Positions 35,987-45,432 of a stretch of 64,000 nucleotides of DNA are shown here, in pieces. Location of the stretch: contig JBBCIS010000003.1 of assembly GCA_037189845.1 (NCBI GenBank), forward strand, positions 124,001-188,000, given 5' to 3'. Each line of letters opens with the position of its first letter. Within the stretch, counting starts at the first letter, position 1. Position numbers and translations under genes: made by a program. This DNA comes from JAMLHH01 sp037189845. GTDB taxonomy: Bacteria > Bacteroidota > Bacteroidia > Chitinophagales > JADIYW01. The notes beneath the pieces were generated by a model. It did not search any database, had not been told where the DNA came from, and saw only the letters and a program-made list of their open reading frames with translations.

Positions 35987-37615
35987 TTAGGTCAGCGTAA
36001 ATACTATACCAGGAATTCTACGAGTAGTGCCATCCGGACCTTTTACTCTTACTTCCTCAAAGTATACCATATCACCTGGCTTCATATCCTTTTGAAACGA
36101 TTGAACCTGAGAGTTGAAGTAAGCTCCGTTACAAACCGCAGATACAGGATCCTGACGTCTTGGAACATAAGTCACCTGATAAGAAATTACCTCAAATCTT
36201 GCATCAAAATCAAAGTTTTCCAATACAGCTGCAAGACCATTTTGAACACGCATCTCTGCTGCATTCATACGACCACCGTTTTTACCACCTACTTTTGCAA
36301 CTGGATCCGGGATCATTTTAACTCTGAATTTTTTAGAAGTTAAACTTTTTCCTTTAGCAGATACATTTACTGTAGCTTCTCCAGCAGTAGAAACTCTTAC
36401 CACATAAGAACCTCCGGAACCGGAGATATTCCCTCCTGCAACGGATACATTCATATCCTGTCCTCTTACACCTGCAGCTGATACCTCAATTGGATTATCA
36501 ACTCCGATATAGAATACATTCATTTTAGTAGGAGATACTGTAGCAAACGGAGCCGCCACTGTATACTTAAACTCAGGAAGCTTGTAGCTCTTCACCTGAT
36601 TAGTTCTGTCATTTTTAACATTGATAGTACCACTTACAGGGAATTCACCCACTGAAGTAGCTGTACGTTTGAATGTACCAACACCATCAGAGTTAACCGG
36701 TAGACCACCTCCATTCACAGAGATAGAAACATTGTTTGTTTTTGAGTTAAAAGCTGCTAAGAAGATCTCTGCTTCAAAAGTTTCACCCAACATCACATAG
36801 GATGTAGGAGCTACGATTTTAGCCTGAAATTTATCAAAGATAATCTCATCTTCTTTTAATTGCTCCGCCTGACCAATTTTAGCAAGCATGTAGGATGATA
36901 AATCATTTTCTATGCTTTTGATATCTGATTTATACTTGGTCAACATTGTTTGAGAAGCAATAGCAGGTATCTGTGCAAAGCTTTCTCTTACCCAATCAGA
37001 TGCCGGATTTGCAATTGGAGTTCTCTCATTAGCCTTAGTCGGACCTTGGTTAGGCAACAATTCAACTTTACCTCCTTGGATATTAACATTGAAAGGCCAG
37101 TTTTGAGTAATAACTTTCACATCACCAGTATCTGTTAATGCTAAAAATTTAGTCAAAGCATCTTCTATCTTTTGTTTTAAGATATAACCTTCACCACCTT
37201 TAACATTGCCTTTTTGTGTACCTTCCACTAAGTATCTTGTAGATAAATCTACATCACCCCTTTGTTTCATATCACCATTGTACTCTTCAGCCGGGCCTCC
37301 TCCTTGTTCAATCAAGCTAGCTATTACGCCGTCAATATATGATTGGAGTTCTTGTGAAATTTGTTTTACCTGTAATGCTTTACCTTCATAAAGGCTAACT
37401 CTTGCGTTTCCAGGTTCTTTTATTTTTTTCTGGGCGAAAGTTTCATAAATACCTTCACTTCTTTTATCAAGAGTTTCTGATGATTTCACCAAACTCTTGT
37501 TAATGAGAGAGAATGCATTGAGAAGCTCAGCCGAAACGTTTAATGCGAGCAGTGCCGTCAACACGATATACATCATGTTGATCATCTGCTGCCTACTTTC
37601 CTTAGGAATTGCCAT
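35987..37615 (-). CDS. gldM: Gliding motility/T9SS motor protein GldM (PorM)
   Basis: 542 residues. A short cytoplasmic start (MAIPKESRQQMINMMYIVLT) runs into one transmembrane helix (to about residue 33), then a long periplasmic part: helical D1 (to about 230), then beta domains with FQAKIVAPTSYVMLGETFEA, KMNVFYIGVDNPIEVSAAGV and a C-terminal domain (VISYQVTYVPRRQDPV, GPDGTTRRIPGIVFTLT). GldM dimers wrap with GldL and transmit proton-driven rotation to the GldKN ring. Follows gldL after 46 bp. Confidence 0.96.
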   Translation of the reverse strand: MAIPKESRQQMINMMYIVLTALLALNVSAELLNAFSLINKSLVKSSETLDKRSEGIYETFAQKKIKEPGNARVSLYEGKALQVKQISQELQSYIDGVIASLIEQGGGPAEEYNGDMKQRGDVDLSTRYLVEGTQKGNVKGGEGYILKQKIEDALTKFLALTDTGDVKVITQNWPFNVNIQGGKVELLPNQGPTKANERTPIANPASDWVRESFAQIPAIASQTMLTKYKSDIKSIENDLSSYMLAKIGQAEQLKEDEIIFDKFQAKIVAPTSYVMLGETFEAEIFLAAFNSKTNNVSISVNGGGLPVNSDGVGTFKRTATSVGEFPVSGTINVKNDRTNQVKSYKLPEFKYTVAAPFATVSPTKMNVFYIGVDNPIEVSAAGVRGQDMNVSVAGGNISGSGGSYVVRVSTAGEATVNVSAKGKSLTSKKFRVKMIPDPVAKVGGKNGGRMNAAEMRVQNGLAAVLENFDFDARFEVISYQVTYVPRRQDPVSAVCNGAYFNSQVQSFQKDMKPGDMVYFEEVRVKGPDGTTRRIPGIVFTLT

Positions 37616-37660
37616 TTTTTATCTCCGTTTTAGATTAAACAATATATAAAACGAAGGGAT

Positions 37661-38239
37661 CTATGATCTCATTGCAGTTAACATGTTACCATATACTTTG
37701 CTGAGATTATCCACATTCTTGGATAATGCACTCATAGCCTCAGTAGTATGTTTTGTTTGGGCAGCCAATGCTTCAGTAGCAAGTTTAGCCTGAGCTGCAA
37801 ATTGCTCTGTAGCTATTTGTGCGTTAGCTACATTAGCTAATGAGCTTACATTTTCACTTAATTTTTTCAGATTATCTCCCAATCTGTTGATAGAGGCCTG
37901 ATCAATTTTAGCCTCATCCAACATTTTGTCTAAAGCAGCAGTAGAGCCACTTCCAGCCGGAGCTTTTGCAGTAACAGCAACCTGAGCACCCTGAACTGCA
38001 CCTTCCGGATTATCCAATCCCGGATACAATTTTTCCCAGTAGTAGTCTTTCTCAGGAGGTAGCAAGCCGGAGATAGTAAACAACACAGCCTCTGTTAATA
38101 GACCTAGAGTAAGAGCAAAATTTGCCCACGGTTGATGTGTTAATTTACCCCATGCACCGATGATAACGACTGCAGCACCTACACCAAAAACGAAGTTTTT
38201 AGCATATTTAAATCCTGTTGATTTTACGAATGAAGCCAT
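37661..38239 (-). CDS. gldL: Gliding motility/T9SS motor protein GldL (PorL)
   Basis: 192 residues. Two transmembrane helices at about 16-32 (FVFGVGAAVVIIGAWGK) and 38-60 (WANFALTLGLLTEAVLFTIS), with a Lys at the end of helix 1 and a buried Glu in helix 2 (LLTEAV), the charge pair proposed to carry protons in this motor. LLPPEKDYYWEKLYPGLDNP follows; the rest is a cytoplasmic helical tail with repeated QFAAQAKLATEALAAQTK-type heptads. Lies 58 bp after gldK. Confidence 0.95.
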   Translation of the reverse strand: MASFVKSTGFKYAKNFVFGVGAAVVIIGAWGKLTHQPWANFALTLGLLTEAVLFTISGLLPPEKDYYWEKLYPGLDNPEGAVQGAQVAVTAKAPAGSGSTAALDKMLDEAKIDQASINRLGDNLKKLSENVSSLANVANAQIATEQFAAQAKLATEALAAQTKHTTEAMSALSKNVDNLSKVYGNMLTAMRS

Positions 38240-38296
38240 AAATAGTGATTTGTTTGTTATTGGTTTTGAATGATTTTTTATTTTTTTATAAATCGA

Positions 38297-39574
38297 TTAT
38301 CTAAAATCATTGATAGATCTGCCCATATAAGGCATTACGTTTCTGAATCCGACGAAAGATTTTGCAGAGTCCTGATACTCCCAGCTTCTGGTACTGGTCT
38401 GCAAGAAATATGCGATATCTTTCCATGAACCTCCACGAACAACTTTTCTTCTCATTGTAGATGGATCATCATCTTTAGCATCATAACGAATATCCGGGTT
38501 CATATCGTGCATAAATGCATAAGAATTTTCAGAAAATGCTGATAAAGTCCATTCTGCCACGTTTCCTGACATATTATAAAGACCATAATCATTAGGCCAG
38601 TAAGATTTAGCAGGTACAGTGTAGAAACCTCCGTCTTCCTGATAAGAACCACGACCAGGTTTGAAATTTGCTAATAAACAGCCTTTTGTATTTCTGATGT
38701 AGGGACCGCCCCAAGGATAAGGAGATAATTGTCTTCCACCTCTTGCTGCATACTCCCACTCATGCTCGAATGGTAATCTGAATTCTTCCGGGAATGCTTC
38801 ACCGTTCTTTTGCTTATATGAAGTCCAAAGTGCTGTTCTCCAGTAAGCGAAAGCATTTGCCTGCACCCAGTTCACTCCTACTACAGGATATTCATCATAA
38901 GCAGGGTGTGAGAAATAGGATCTTGTCATCGGCTCATTGTATGAGTATGTAAAATCTCTGATCCATGCATTTTCATCCGGCCATACATGTACTGTTTTTC
39001 TTTCGATGAAAGAGGATCTTGACTTGGTTCTGTCTTTGTCCATAGCCATATCTTTCCATCTTACCCAAAGATATTCGTAAGTTAATTTAGAAGGATCTAA
39101 CTCTCTTCTTCCAAAAAGTCTGTCTTTCTCAGCATAGAATAGCTCCTCTACAACCTGAGCATCTTCCCCGTCTGCCGACCAGTCAATAGGGTAATCCCAG
39201 TTGATATATTGATTACCGTTCTCTGCATCTGTAAGGTGCTCACCACCAATCATTTTGTGCGCAATTGAGTCTCTTACCCAATCCACAAACTGGCGATACT
39301 CATTATTGGTAATCTCAGTCTCATCCATAAAGAAACCGACAATAGAGATTTGCTTATTAGATGCCTGCAATGAATAAACAATGTCCTGATCAGAAGGTCC
39401 GGTATGAAATGTCCCGGAAGGTACGTACACCATCCCGTAAGGCATCATTTCACTGTCCCATTTAGGTCTGTCTGTAGCACCTACTAATTGACCGTCTAAG
39501 CCATTTTTCTTGTTACATCCGGCTAGTACAACTAAAAGAAGCACAGCGATTAATGAAAATTTCGATTTATTCAT
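38297..39574 (-). CDS. gldK: Gliding motility/T9SS lipoprotein GldK (PorK)
   Basis: 425 residues. The lipoprotein signal (FSLIAVLLLVVLAGCNKKNG) anchors it to the outer membrane. The body is a formylglycine-generating-enzyme-like (SUMF1) fold: MVYVPSGTFHTGPSDQD, GFFMDETEITNNEYRQFV, YPVVGVNWVQANAFAYWRT, FRLPFEHEWEYAARGGRQLS, YNMSGNVAEWTLSAF and KVVRGGSWKDIAYFLQTSTR. In T9SS this fold is structural, not an oxidase. It forms the periplasmic ring with GldN. First of gldKLMN; a 115-bp AT-rich gap separates it from porP. Confidence 0.96.
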   Translation of the reverse strand: MNKSKFSLIAVLLLVVLAGCNKKNGLDGQLVGATDRPKWDSEMMPYGMVYVPSGTFHTGPSDQDIVYSLQASNKQISIVGFFMDETEITNNEYRQFVDWVRDSIAHKMIGGEHLTDAENGNQYINWDYPIDWSADGEDAQVVEELFYAEKDRLFGRRELDPSKLTYEYLWVRWKDMAMDKDRTKSRSSFIERKTVHVWPDENAWIRDFTYSYNEPMTRSYFSHPAYDEYPVVGVNWVQANAFAYWRTALWTSYKQKNGEAFPEEFRLPFEHEWEYAARGGRQLSPYPWGGPYIRNTKGCLLANFKPGRGSYQEDGGFYTVPAKSYWPNDYGLYNMSGNVAEWTLSAFSENSYAFMHDMNPDIRYDAKDDDPSTMRRKVVRGGSWKDIAYFLQTSTRSWEYQDSAKSFVGFRNVMPYMGRSINDFR

Positions 39575-39689
39575 CGTTCTATTCCTTTATCAGTTCGATT
39601 TGGTTTTCGTATATTATTTGAGATAAAAAACGAAGTTATAGAAAATTTTAACTCATTATAACTTTATCGCAAATTCTTTAACATTTTTT

Positions 39690-40703
39690 TTAGAGATATC
39701 TTGGGTGGTTGACTATTTTGGCACTTTTTACATTAAAATTCTTAGGTATTACATATAAAAACGATACCTCATGCGACCCATGACTCACTGTATTGATCTT
39801 GTTCAAAAGTAAATCAAAACTATACATAACAGACATCTTTGGCAACAATTTTATTTTTGTTATAAACATTAACGATTCAAAACTTTTTTTATTATATCCT
39901 CTTGCTCCTATACCTATTGTATATTTTTCCCGCAATGTGGTCGCCAAAGATACATCAATCTGATAATGTATCGCATTCATTTTCAATAAAATTGCAGGAT
40001 CTATACTTATATTTTTATTTATAGGAATAGCAGCGGCACCTGTCAGCCCATAATACCGGCCAAAATCAGTATTGAATTCTGCTGTCAGCCCGTTGAGCTT
40101 ACTCTTAAAATCCGCAATGTTATTAACAAAAGCTCCTACATGAAAAACAGAATGTATATATGAAACACCTATACCTATATCCGGTCTGATTGCAGATTGT
40201 TTCTCTCCGATCAATATCGGGTCTTCAATACCAATATTACCAGAAGGCGTAATTAATTTAGAGCCATCCAGTGACATATTGTTTAATCCGGTCCTTACTC
40301 CGATACTAATAGAATTCTTTTTTACAGGAATAGCATATGCTAAAGAAATATTTGCACTGGTAAAAGTAGCAGCACCGACTCTGTCATGTGCAAAAAACAC
40401 TCCTCCACTCAGATTTTTCAAAGGAAGCTTCATATCAGCTCCTGCATATACTGTCATTGGCGCACCCTCTATACCAACCCATTGATATCTGAATGCTGCA
40501 AAGGTTCTGATACCTTCGGAGTTACCTACCAATGCAGGCTGGTCCACCTGCTGGTGCCATTTAGGTATATGTGTACTATTAAAGAAAACCTGAGTCCATC
40601 CATTGTAGCTCAATAAGAGAAATACACACATTAAAATGTATTTCCTATTCAGACCAAAGATTAAAACAGTCGGATTGTCTCTCATTGACATACGGTTAAT
40701 CAA
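39690..40703 (-). CDS. PorP/SprF family outer-membrane protein
   Basis: 337 residues. An N-terminal hydrophobic signal (ILMCVFLLLSYNGWTQ) is preceded by about 24 residues, so the true start may be a later Met. The mature start is PorP/SprF-like: HIPKWHQQVDQPALVGNSEG, AFRYQWVGIEGAPMTVYAGA, GGVFFAHDRVGAATFTS, then amphipathic strands (SIGVRTGLNNMSLDGSKL, IGIGVSYIHSVFHVGAFV, YTIGIGARGYNKKSFE) of a small barrel. Family members help T9SS secretion of particular giant cargo such as SprB. It sits directly upstream of gldK, as in other Bacteroidota; the true partner cargo is unknown. Confidence 0.88.
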   Translation of the reverse strand: MINRMSMRDNPTVLIFGLNRKYILMCVFLLLSYNGWTQVFFNSTHIPKWHQQVDQPALVGNSEGIRTFAAFRYQWVGIEGAPMTVYAGADMKLPLKNLSGGVFFAHDRVGAATFTSANISLAYAIPVKKNSISIGVRTGLNNMSLDGSKLITPSGNIGIEDPILIGEKQSAIRPDIGIGVSYIHSVFHVGAFVNNIADFKSKLNGLTAEFNTDFGRYYGLTGAAAIPINKNISIDPAILLKMNAIHYQIDVSLATTLREKYTIGIGARGYNKKSFESLMFITKIKLLPKMSVMYSFDLLLNKINTVSHGSHEVSFLYVIPKNFNVKSAKIVNHPRYL

Positions 40704-40720
40704 CGAGTAAGTTATGCAAT

Positions 40721-41500
40721 TTATTTCTTTTTATTGGCCTGTTCTACATAAGATTTGATAGCACTGACCATAGAAGGGTGTGCGGGACTGGGTGCAATGA
40801 TATCTAATCTCAACTGGCTTTCTTTTGCAGCTTCAGCTGTTGTGTTTCCAAAAACAGCAATCCTTGTCTCTCCCTGTACAAAATCAGGAAAGTTTTTGAA
40901 AAGGGAAACAATTCCAGTCGGACTAAAAAATACCAGGATATCATATTTCACATCGCTCAAATCAGATAAGTCGCTGGCAACTGTTCTAAACATCACAGCT
41001 TCAGAAAAATCTATATTAGATTTTGTCAGCAAATCAATAGTTCCCTGATCTCTTACATCTGAGCACGGCAAAAGAAATCTACCGTCGGTTTTATCTTTTT
41101 GCTTCAACAATATTTCTATCAGCTTGGGCATTTTCCCGTCTCCGAAAAATACTTTTCGCTTGCGATATTGTATAAATTTCTGAAGATATAATGCAATGGC
41201 TTCACTGATACAAAAATATTTTGTGTTCTCAGAAACTTTCACGCGCATTTCTTCTGATAATCTGAAATAATGCTCTATCGCATTTCTGCTGGTAAAGATG
41301 ACGCAAGGATACTGATCTATGTAAATCTTAGATTTTCTAAAATCTTTAGCCACCACTCCTTCTACATGAATAAATGGTCTAAAATCTATTTTTAATTGAT
41401 ATTCTGCTGCCAGATCCAAAAAAGGCGACTTGCCATTTTCAGGGAAAGGCTGAGAAATCAAAACAGACTTTACTACTTTATGTGAAGCGGTAGTATCCAT
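40721..41500 (-). CDS. hemD: Uroporphyrinogen-III synthase
   Basis: 259 residues. Two Rossmann-like lobes: VKSVLISQPFPENGKSPFLD and CVIFTSRNAIEHYFRL at the start, FCISEAIALYLQKF, then FLLPCSDVRDQGTIDLLTKS, YDILVFFSPTGIVSLFKNFP and IAVFGNTTAEAAKESQLRLD. HemD sequences are poorly conserved, but T-S-x-N-A and F-x-S-P-x-G are typical. It closes the tetrapyrrole ring to uroporphyrinogen III for heme. Located between the DUF4271-like gene and porP, 17 bp from porP; hemW lies divergently at the head of this run. Confidence 0.88.
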   Translation of the reverse strand: MDTTASHKVVKSVLISQPFPENGKSPFLDLAAEYQLKIDFRPFIHVEGVVAKDFRKSKIYIDQYPCVIFTSRNAIEHYFRLSEEMRVKVSENTKYFCISEAIALYLQKFIQYRKRKVFFGDGKMPKLIEILLKQKDKTDGRFLLPCSDVRDQGTIDLLTKSNIDFSEAVMFRTVASDLSDLSDVKYDILVFFSPTGIVSLFKNFPDFVQGETRIAVFGNTTAEAAKESQLRLDIIAPSPAHPSMVSAIKSYVEQANKKK

Positions 41501-41536
41501 TGTTATATAGTTATTGCTCTTTAATTTCCTTCCTGA

Positions 41537-42406
41537 TCATGTTGCAAAATCATTGATAACCTTGAGTATAATCAGATACGGGATAATTTTGAAAGTGCAA
41601 AGGTACATAAAAAAATAAATCAAATTATCTCTCCACGCTCCATTCAGTAATATTATAGAACGAACTATAGCCAGAAATGAAAAAAAAAGTACAGGCACAG
41701 CCAGAATCAGGGTGATTATATTATACCCCAAGTGTATTCCATTTAAATGCATGACTAATATAATGAGGATGAGCGGTGACCAGCTCCATGTAGTAATCAG
41801 ATAATATTGAGTAAAATACATTCTGAAGACCTCACCTACTCCTATTGCATTCTGAACAAGATATTCGATAAAATACAGGATAGAAAAAAAAGCAGTAATC
41901 AGAATGAAACCGATTCCGAAGTATTTTATACCCAGAAAGGAACTATCATTTGAATATACATATACCAGATATTGGCAAAGCATTACTGTTACAATATTTC
42001 TCAATAGAAACAGTATGAATAAAGGGATAGGTTCAGAGTATTTTTTATTTCTATAGTGAAGCTGAAAAACTTTTCCGTTCACTATGCTGGACATACTGGT
42101 GTTGAAAAAGCTTTTGAAGAGATATTTCATGATAATAATCAGAAAAACAACTACCGGCAACATCAATATCAACGAAGGCATCGTTCTCTTTTCTCTCAAA
42201 TGCTGCACATCCCAGACTGATTTTTCTGAGACTCCTGTACCGGCTACCTGATCCACAATTTCTGACACTTGCGTATCCTGACTATTCTGCACCATAAAGG
42301 AGTCTACAAACTCCGGGCTATATGTAACTTCCTGCGCATAAACAGAAGTAATGCCCATGAGCAGCATCAGCATAACAGCAATCATCAGCTTAGAATATAT
42401 TGACAT
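41537..42406 (-). CDS. DUF4271-type multi-pass membrane protein
   Basis: 289 residues from ATG 42406; the frame extends to 42502 but that part lies inside the preceding gene. A signal/anchor (MIAVMLMLLMGITSVYAQ), a soluble periplasmic stretch, then about five membrane helices (SLILMLPVVVFLIIIMKYLF, FILFLLRNIVTVMLCQYLVY, FGIGFILITAFFSILYFIEY, WSWSPLILIILVMHLNGIHL, LILAVPVLFFSFLAIVRSII) and a hydrophobic end. The layout and the position beside hemD fit the Bacteroidota DUF4271 family. Its start overlaps the upstream Omp85-like gene by 17 nt. Function unknown. Confidence 0.75.
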   Translation of the reverse strand: MSIYSKLMIAVMLMLLMGITSVYAQEVTYSPEFVDSFMVQNSQDTQVSEIVDQVAGTGVSEKSVWDVQHLREKRTMPSLILMLPVVVFLIIIMKYLFKSFFNTSMSSIVNGKVFQLHYRNKKYSEPIPLFILFLLRNIVTVMLCQYLVYVYSNDSSFLGIKYFGIGFILITAFFSILYFIEYLVQNAIGVGEVFRMYFTQYYLITTWSWSPLILIILVMHLNGIHLGYNIITLILAVPVLFFSFLAIVRSIILLNGAWRDNLIYFFMYLCTFKIIPYLIILKVINDFAT

Positions 42407-44141
42407 ATCCAAAGTGTAACTTTGAAGTTCTGAAATCGATCGGATTGTCTTGTTGTTTGCCCACTGCATAACTGACCCCAAATATACCTGCTTTTGTTTC
42501 AAAAGCTATTCCTGCTCCAAATCCAAACGGAAAATCTTTGCTAAATTTTTCTTCCTGCTTTTTTGCTACAAAACCGGCATCAAAAAAAGTATAGAAATAA
42601 GAGTTCTGATCCAGGATAAATCTGTACTCCAGAGTAGCAATAGCGTAATGCTGGGTAAAGATAGACTCTTCATCAAATCCTCTCAGCAGATTAGTCCCTC
42701 CAATTCTGTACATCTCATTCTCCAGTATTCCTTGGTTGATTTTTGAAGCTCCTTTAAATCCTAGTTTTGCGACTTGTCTGTTAGATAATCTTATGTAAGC
42801 CTGAAACTGTGCCCGGAATTGAGCCTGCAGAGATTTCAATTTGACAGAATCATATAGCTGCTCGTATTGCTCACCCATGCTGGTGATGGAATAATTCGGT
42901 TTTATTTTCCGTGTGCCCACCTGCACATTGGCACTGGCTTCTATCCCTTTCCGGGGATTGAAGAGATAATCTAAGTTTTCAAAATATCCTTCAAAACCAT
43001 ATAGTAATGCGCTCACATCCTGTATTGTCGGCAGTCTCATTCTGTTTTTTACACTTAATGTGTCAACATGCAAGACAATGGTCTGGGAATTTTCAAGATA
43101 TGCCTTGATGTAATTGTTTGCTTTTGTCCGGAAAGGAACACCTAATGTCCAGTTGATATCCAGAAAGGTAGAATCTCTTTTATCCAGAAAAAAAGATCCG
43201 TTTGCACCTATCGGTGATTGAAGTATATAAGGATAATTAAATTTCAGTCTTAGCTGCTGAGAATTGGCTTTTACCCTTTTCCACTCCAGAAAGATCTCCT
43301 CTCCTCTTTTAAAAGCATTCTGCAATTGCAATCTTGCTTCTCCTGTGATGAGCATTTTCCCGGTTGCTTCATTATTAGGGAGAAGTCCTAAGATAAAATC
43401 GAATTTACTGACTTTACGTTGAGCGAGATATACATTTAATGTTGCATTATCTCCCTGAAAATTAACATTGGAAGGTTTGACAAATTTTACAAAAGGAAGC
43501 TTCTTTAGCAACTGATCACTTTCTGACAAGAGAGATTCCCGATATGGCATATTTTTTTTGATACCTAAATAAGACTTCAGGAATGCTTCAGAAATTTTTC
43601 CGTTTTCTCTGTTTTTCAGGCTGTCAAAAATGATTAAGGGCCCCTTCTCTATTCTGGCATTCATTTGTATGTGATGACTATCTATCTTCAGCGTATCCCA
43701 GGAAATTTCAGCAAAGGGGTAACCATTGTCCTGCCAGAAAATCAATTGATCATCTATCGATAGAATAGTAGAGGATAAATTGGGCGGACCTATTTTAAAA
43801 GTTGACTTGCGGCTCTTTTCATGTATTTCGGGCAGGCTCATACGCATCTCATATTTTTTCCCGATATGCAGATGGATCCATAGTGTATCAGTTTGTTCAC
43901 CCCAGACTGAATCTACTGAAGCTTCTATATACATTCTGTTATGCAGATCCTGTATCATCTGCTGTATAAACTCCGTTCTTTTTGATGAAGAAGAAAATTC
44001 CTGTAACGGCTGAATCCTGAATTCTTTCAGATTATCCTGACTTTGTATCACCAGCCAGTTTCCATCTCCAACCCCATAAACAGATAATATTCCCAGGGAG
44101 AAAATCATCCAGAAACTGTAAATAGACTTCGTCAAGGTCAT
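42390..44141 (-). CDS. Omp85/TamA-like outer-membrane protein
   Basis: 583 residues. Signal peptide (SIYSFWMIFSLGILSVYG), POTRA-like modules to about residue 240 (YPFAEISWDTLKIDSHHIQM, EAFLKSYLGIKKNMPYRESL with LLKKLPFVKFVKPS), then a barrel ending in Omp85 motifs: MYRIGGTNLLRGFDEESIFT near residue 490 (G-G-x-x-L-R-G-F), YAIATLEYRFILDQNSYFYT with FFDAGFV, and GFGAGIAFETKAGIFGVSYA-VG. The RGF loop motif and terminal strands identify the superfamily. It probably inserts or translocates outer-membrane proteins. First gene of the minus-strand run; divergent from hemW with 42 bp between start codons. Confidence 0.85.
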   Translation of the reverse strand: MTLTKSIYSFWMIFSLGILSVYGVGDGNWLVIQSQDNLKEFRIQPLQEFSSSSKRTEFIQQMIQDLHNRMYIEASVDSVWGEQTDTLWIHLHIGKKYEMRMSLPEIHEKSRKSTFKIGPPNLSSTILSIDDQLIFWQDNGYPFAEISWDTLKIDSHHIQMNARIEKGPLIIFDSLKNRENGKISEAFLKSYLGIKKNMPYRESLLSESDQLLKKLPFVKFVKPSNVNFQGDNATLNVYLAQRKVSKFDFILGLLPNNEATGKMLITGEARLQLQNAFKRGEEIFLEWKRVKANSQQLRLKFNYPYILQSPIGANGSFFLDKRDSTFLDINWTLGVPFRTKANNYIKAYLENSQTIVLHVDTLSVKNRMRLPTIQDVSALLYGFEGYFENLDYLFNPRKGIEASANVQVGTRKIKPNYSITSMGEQYEQLYDSVKLKSLQAQFRAQFQAYIRLSNRQVAKLGFKGASKINQGILENEMYRIGGTNLLRGFDEESIFTQHYAIATLEYRFILDQNSYFYTFFDAGFVAKKQEEKFSKDFPFGFGAGIAFETKAGIFGVSYAVGKQQDNPIDFRTSKLHFGYVNIF

Positions 44142-44160
44142 CAGGTTAAAGCTAATTCAG

Positions 44161-44168
44161 TAAATTTG
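44161..44168 (+). promoter_or_regulatory. -7 promoter box of hemW
   Basis: TAAATTTG, 15 bp before the ATG at 44184. The in-frame TTG at 44166 lies within the box, so ATG is the start. Confidence 0.5.
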
Positions 44169-44183
44169 AGATATTTTCTGCAA

Positions 44184-45317
44184 ATGGCCGGCATTTATAT
44201 ACATATTCCTTTTTGCAAACAAGCCTGTCATTATTGTAATTTTCACTTTTCTACCAGTTTTGAAAAATATCGTCCTGAGATGATCGACGCTATTTGCCGG
44301 GAGATAGAGCTTCAAAAAAATTTCTTTGGTGATAAAAAAACGAGCATCCGGTCAGTTTATTTTGGCGGTGGAACTCCTTCTCTACTGACGGCTACAGAAT
44401 TTGATCAAATCTGGGCTAATATTGACAAAAGTTTTCATCTTCAGAATGTAGAAGAAGTAACACTGGAAGCGAATCCGGATGATATGGATGACAACTTTTT
44501 TGAATTATTGTCAGCATCAGCCATTAACCGGCTCAGTATAGGTGTCCAGTCATTTGATAATTTAGATCTGGCATATCTGAACAGGATTCACGACAGTCAT
44601 AAAGCTATCTCCGGCATAGAAAGGTCATTAAATGCAGGAATAGATAAAATATCTTCGGATTTAATTTTTGGCATTCCTACTTCCGGTGTTCACAGATTAG
44701 AAAAGGATATCAGAACGCTGGCTAATATCGGAGTCAACCATATATCTGCTTACGGGCTTACGGTAGAACCTAACACTTCGCTGGACCACCTGATAAGAAA
44801 GAAAAAATCTATTCCGGTAGATGAAAACAAATCTGCAGAAGAGATGCTTTGGCTGATGGAATTCTTACCAGGTCTGGGATATGAGCAGTATGAGACTTCC
44901 AATTTTGCAGTGCCGGGTTCAGAAGCTATACACAACAGCAGTTATTGGCATGATATACCCTATTTAGGAATTGGCCCTTCAGCACATAGCTATAAAAAGC
45001 CTGTCAGAAGCTGGAATATAGCTAACAATATGTCTTATATCCGTATGATTACTGAAGATAAAATCCCCGGTGAATCCGAAACGCTGGATACTGTTTCCAG
45101 ATATAATGAATGGATCATGACAAAAATCAGATTGAGAGAAGGCATCCAGTTCAATGAGCTGGAAAATGAATTTGGAGATAAAATATCCAGAAAATTTATT
45201 CTGGCGGTGGAGCCTCATATACGCGCAGGTAGTGTCTTATATCTCAACAATTGTTTTGTATTGTCCATCAAAGGGAAATTACTTACTGACAGTATTACTG
45301 CAGATCTTTTTTTGTAA
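44184..45317 (+). CDS. hemW: Heme chaperone HemW (radical SAM)
   Basis: 377 residues. MAGIYIHIPFCKQACHYCNF carries the C-x-x-x-C-x-x-C cluster motif followed by N-F, the HemW form (HemN has a different context and extra N-terminal residues). VYFGGGTPSLL (SAM-binding GGGTP), EVTLEANPDDM, NRLSIGVQSFDNLDLAYLNR and ISAYGLTVEPNTSL follow. The C-terminal domain holds YEQYETSNFAVPGSEAIHNS and WHDIPYLGIGPSAHSY. HemW binds heme and hands it to partner proteins; it is not the coproporphyrinogen dehydrogenase as often mis-annotated. Confidence 0.92.
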   Translation: MAGIYIHIPFCKQACHYCNFHFSTSFEKYRPEMIDAICREIELQKNFFGDKKTSIRSVYFGGGTPSLLTATEFDQIWANIDKSFHLQNVEEVTLEANPDDMDDNFFELLSASAINRLSIGVQSFDNLDLAYLNRIHDSHKAISGIERSLNAGIDKISSDLIFGIPTSGVHRLEKDIRTLANIGVNHISAYGLTVEPNTSLDHLIRKKKSIPVDENKSAEEMLWLMEFLPGLGYEQYETSNFAVPGSEAIHNSSYWHDIPYLGIGPSAHSYKKPVRSWNIANNMSYIRMITEDKIPGESETLDTVSRYNEWIMTKIRLREGIQFNELENEFGDKISRKFILAVEPHIRAGSVLYLNNCFVLSIKGKLLTDSITADLFL

Positions 45318-45432
45318 TATCATCAACCAATTCATAGTTTTAGTATATTTAATATCAACTCATTCATAAACTATTGAACATTACGATAATCAATGGTTTG
45401 TAAACTGAGGAAAGATTTAAAATCTAAAGCTT

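Noticed and set aside
38297..39574. Functional formylglycine-generating enzyme (sulfatase maturation)
   Set aside because: The SUMF1-like fold is in a lipoprotein at the head of gldLMN, which defines structural GldK/PorK.
42407..42502. Longer N-terminus for the DUF4271-like gene
   Set aside because: It would overlap the Omp85-like gene by over 110 bp and place 32 polar residues before the signal segment.
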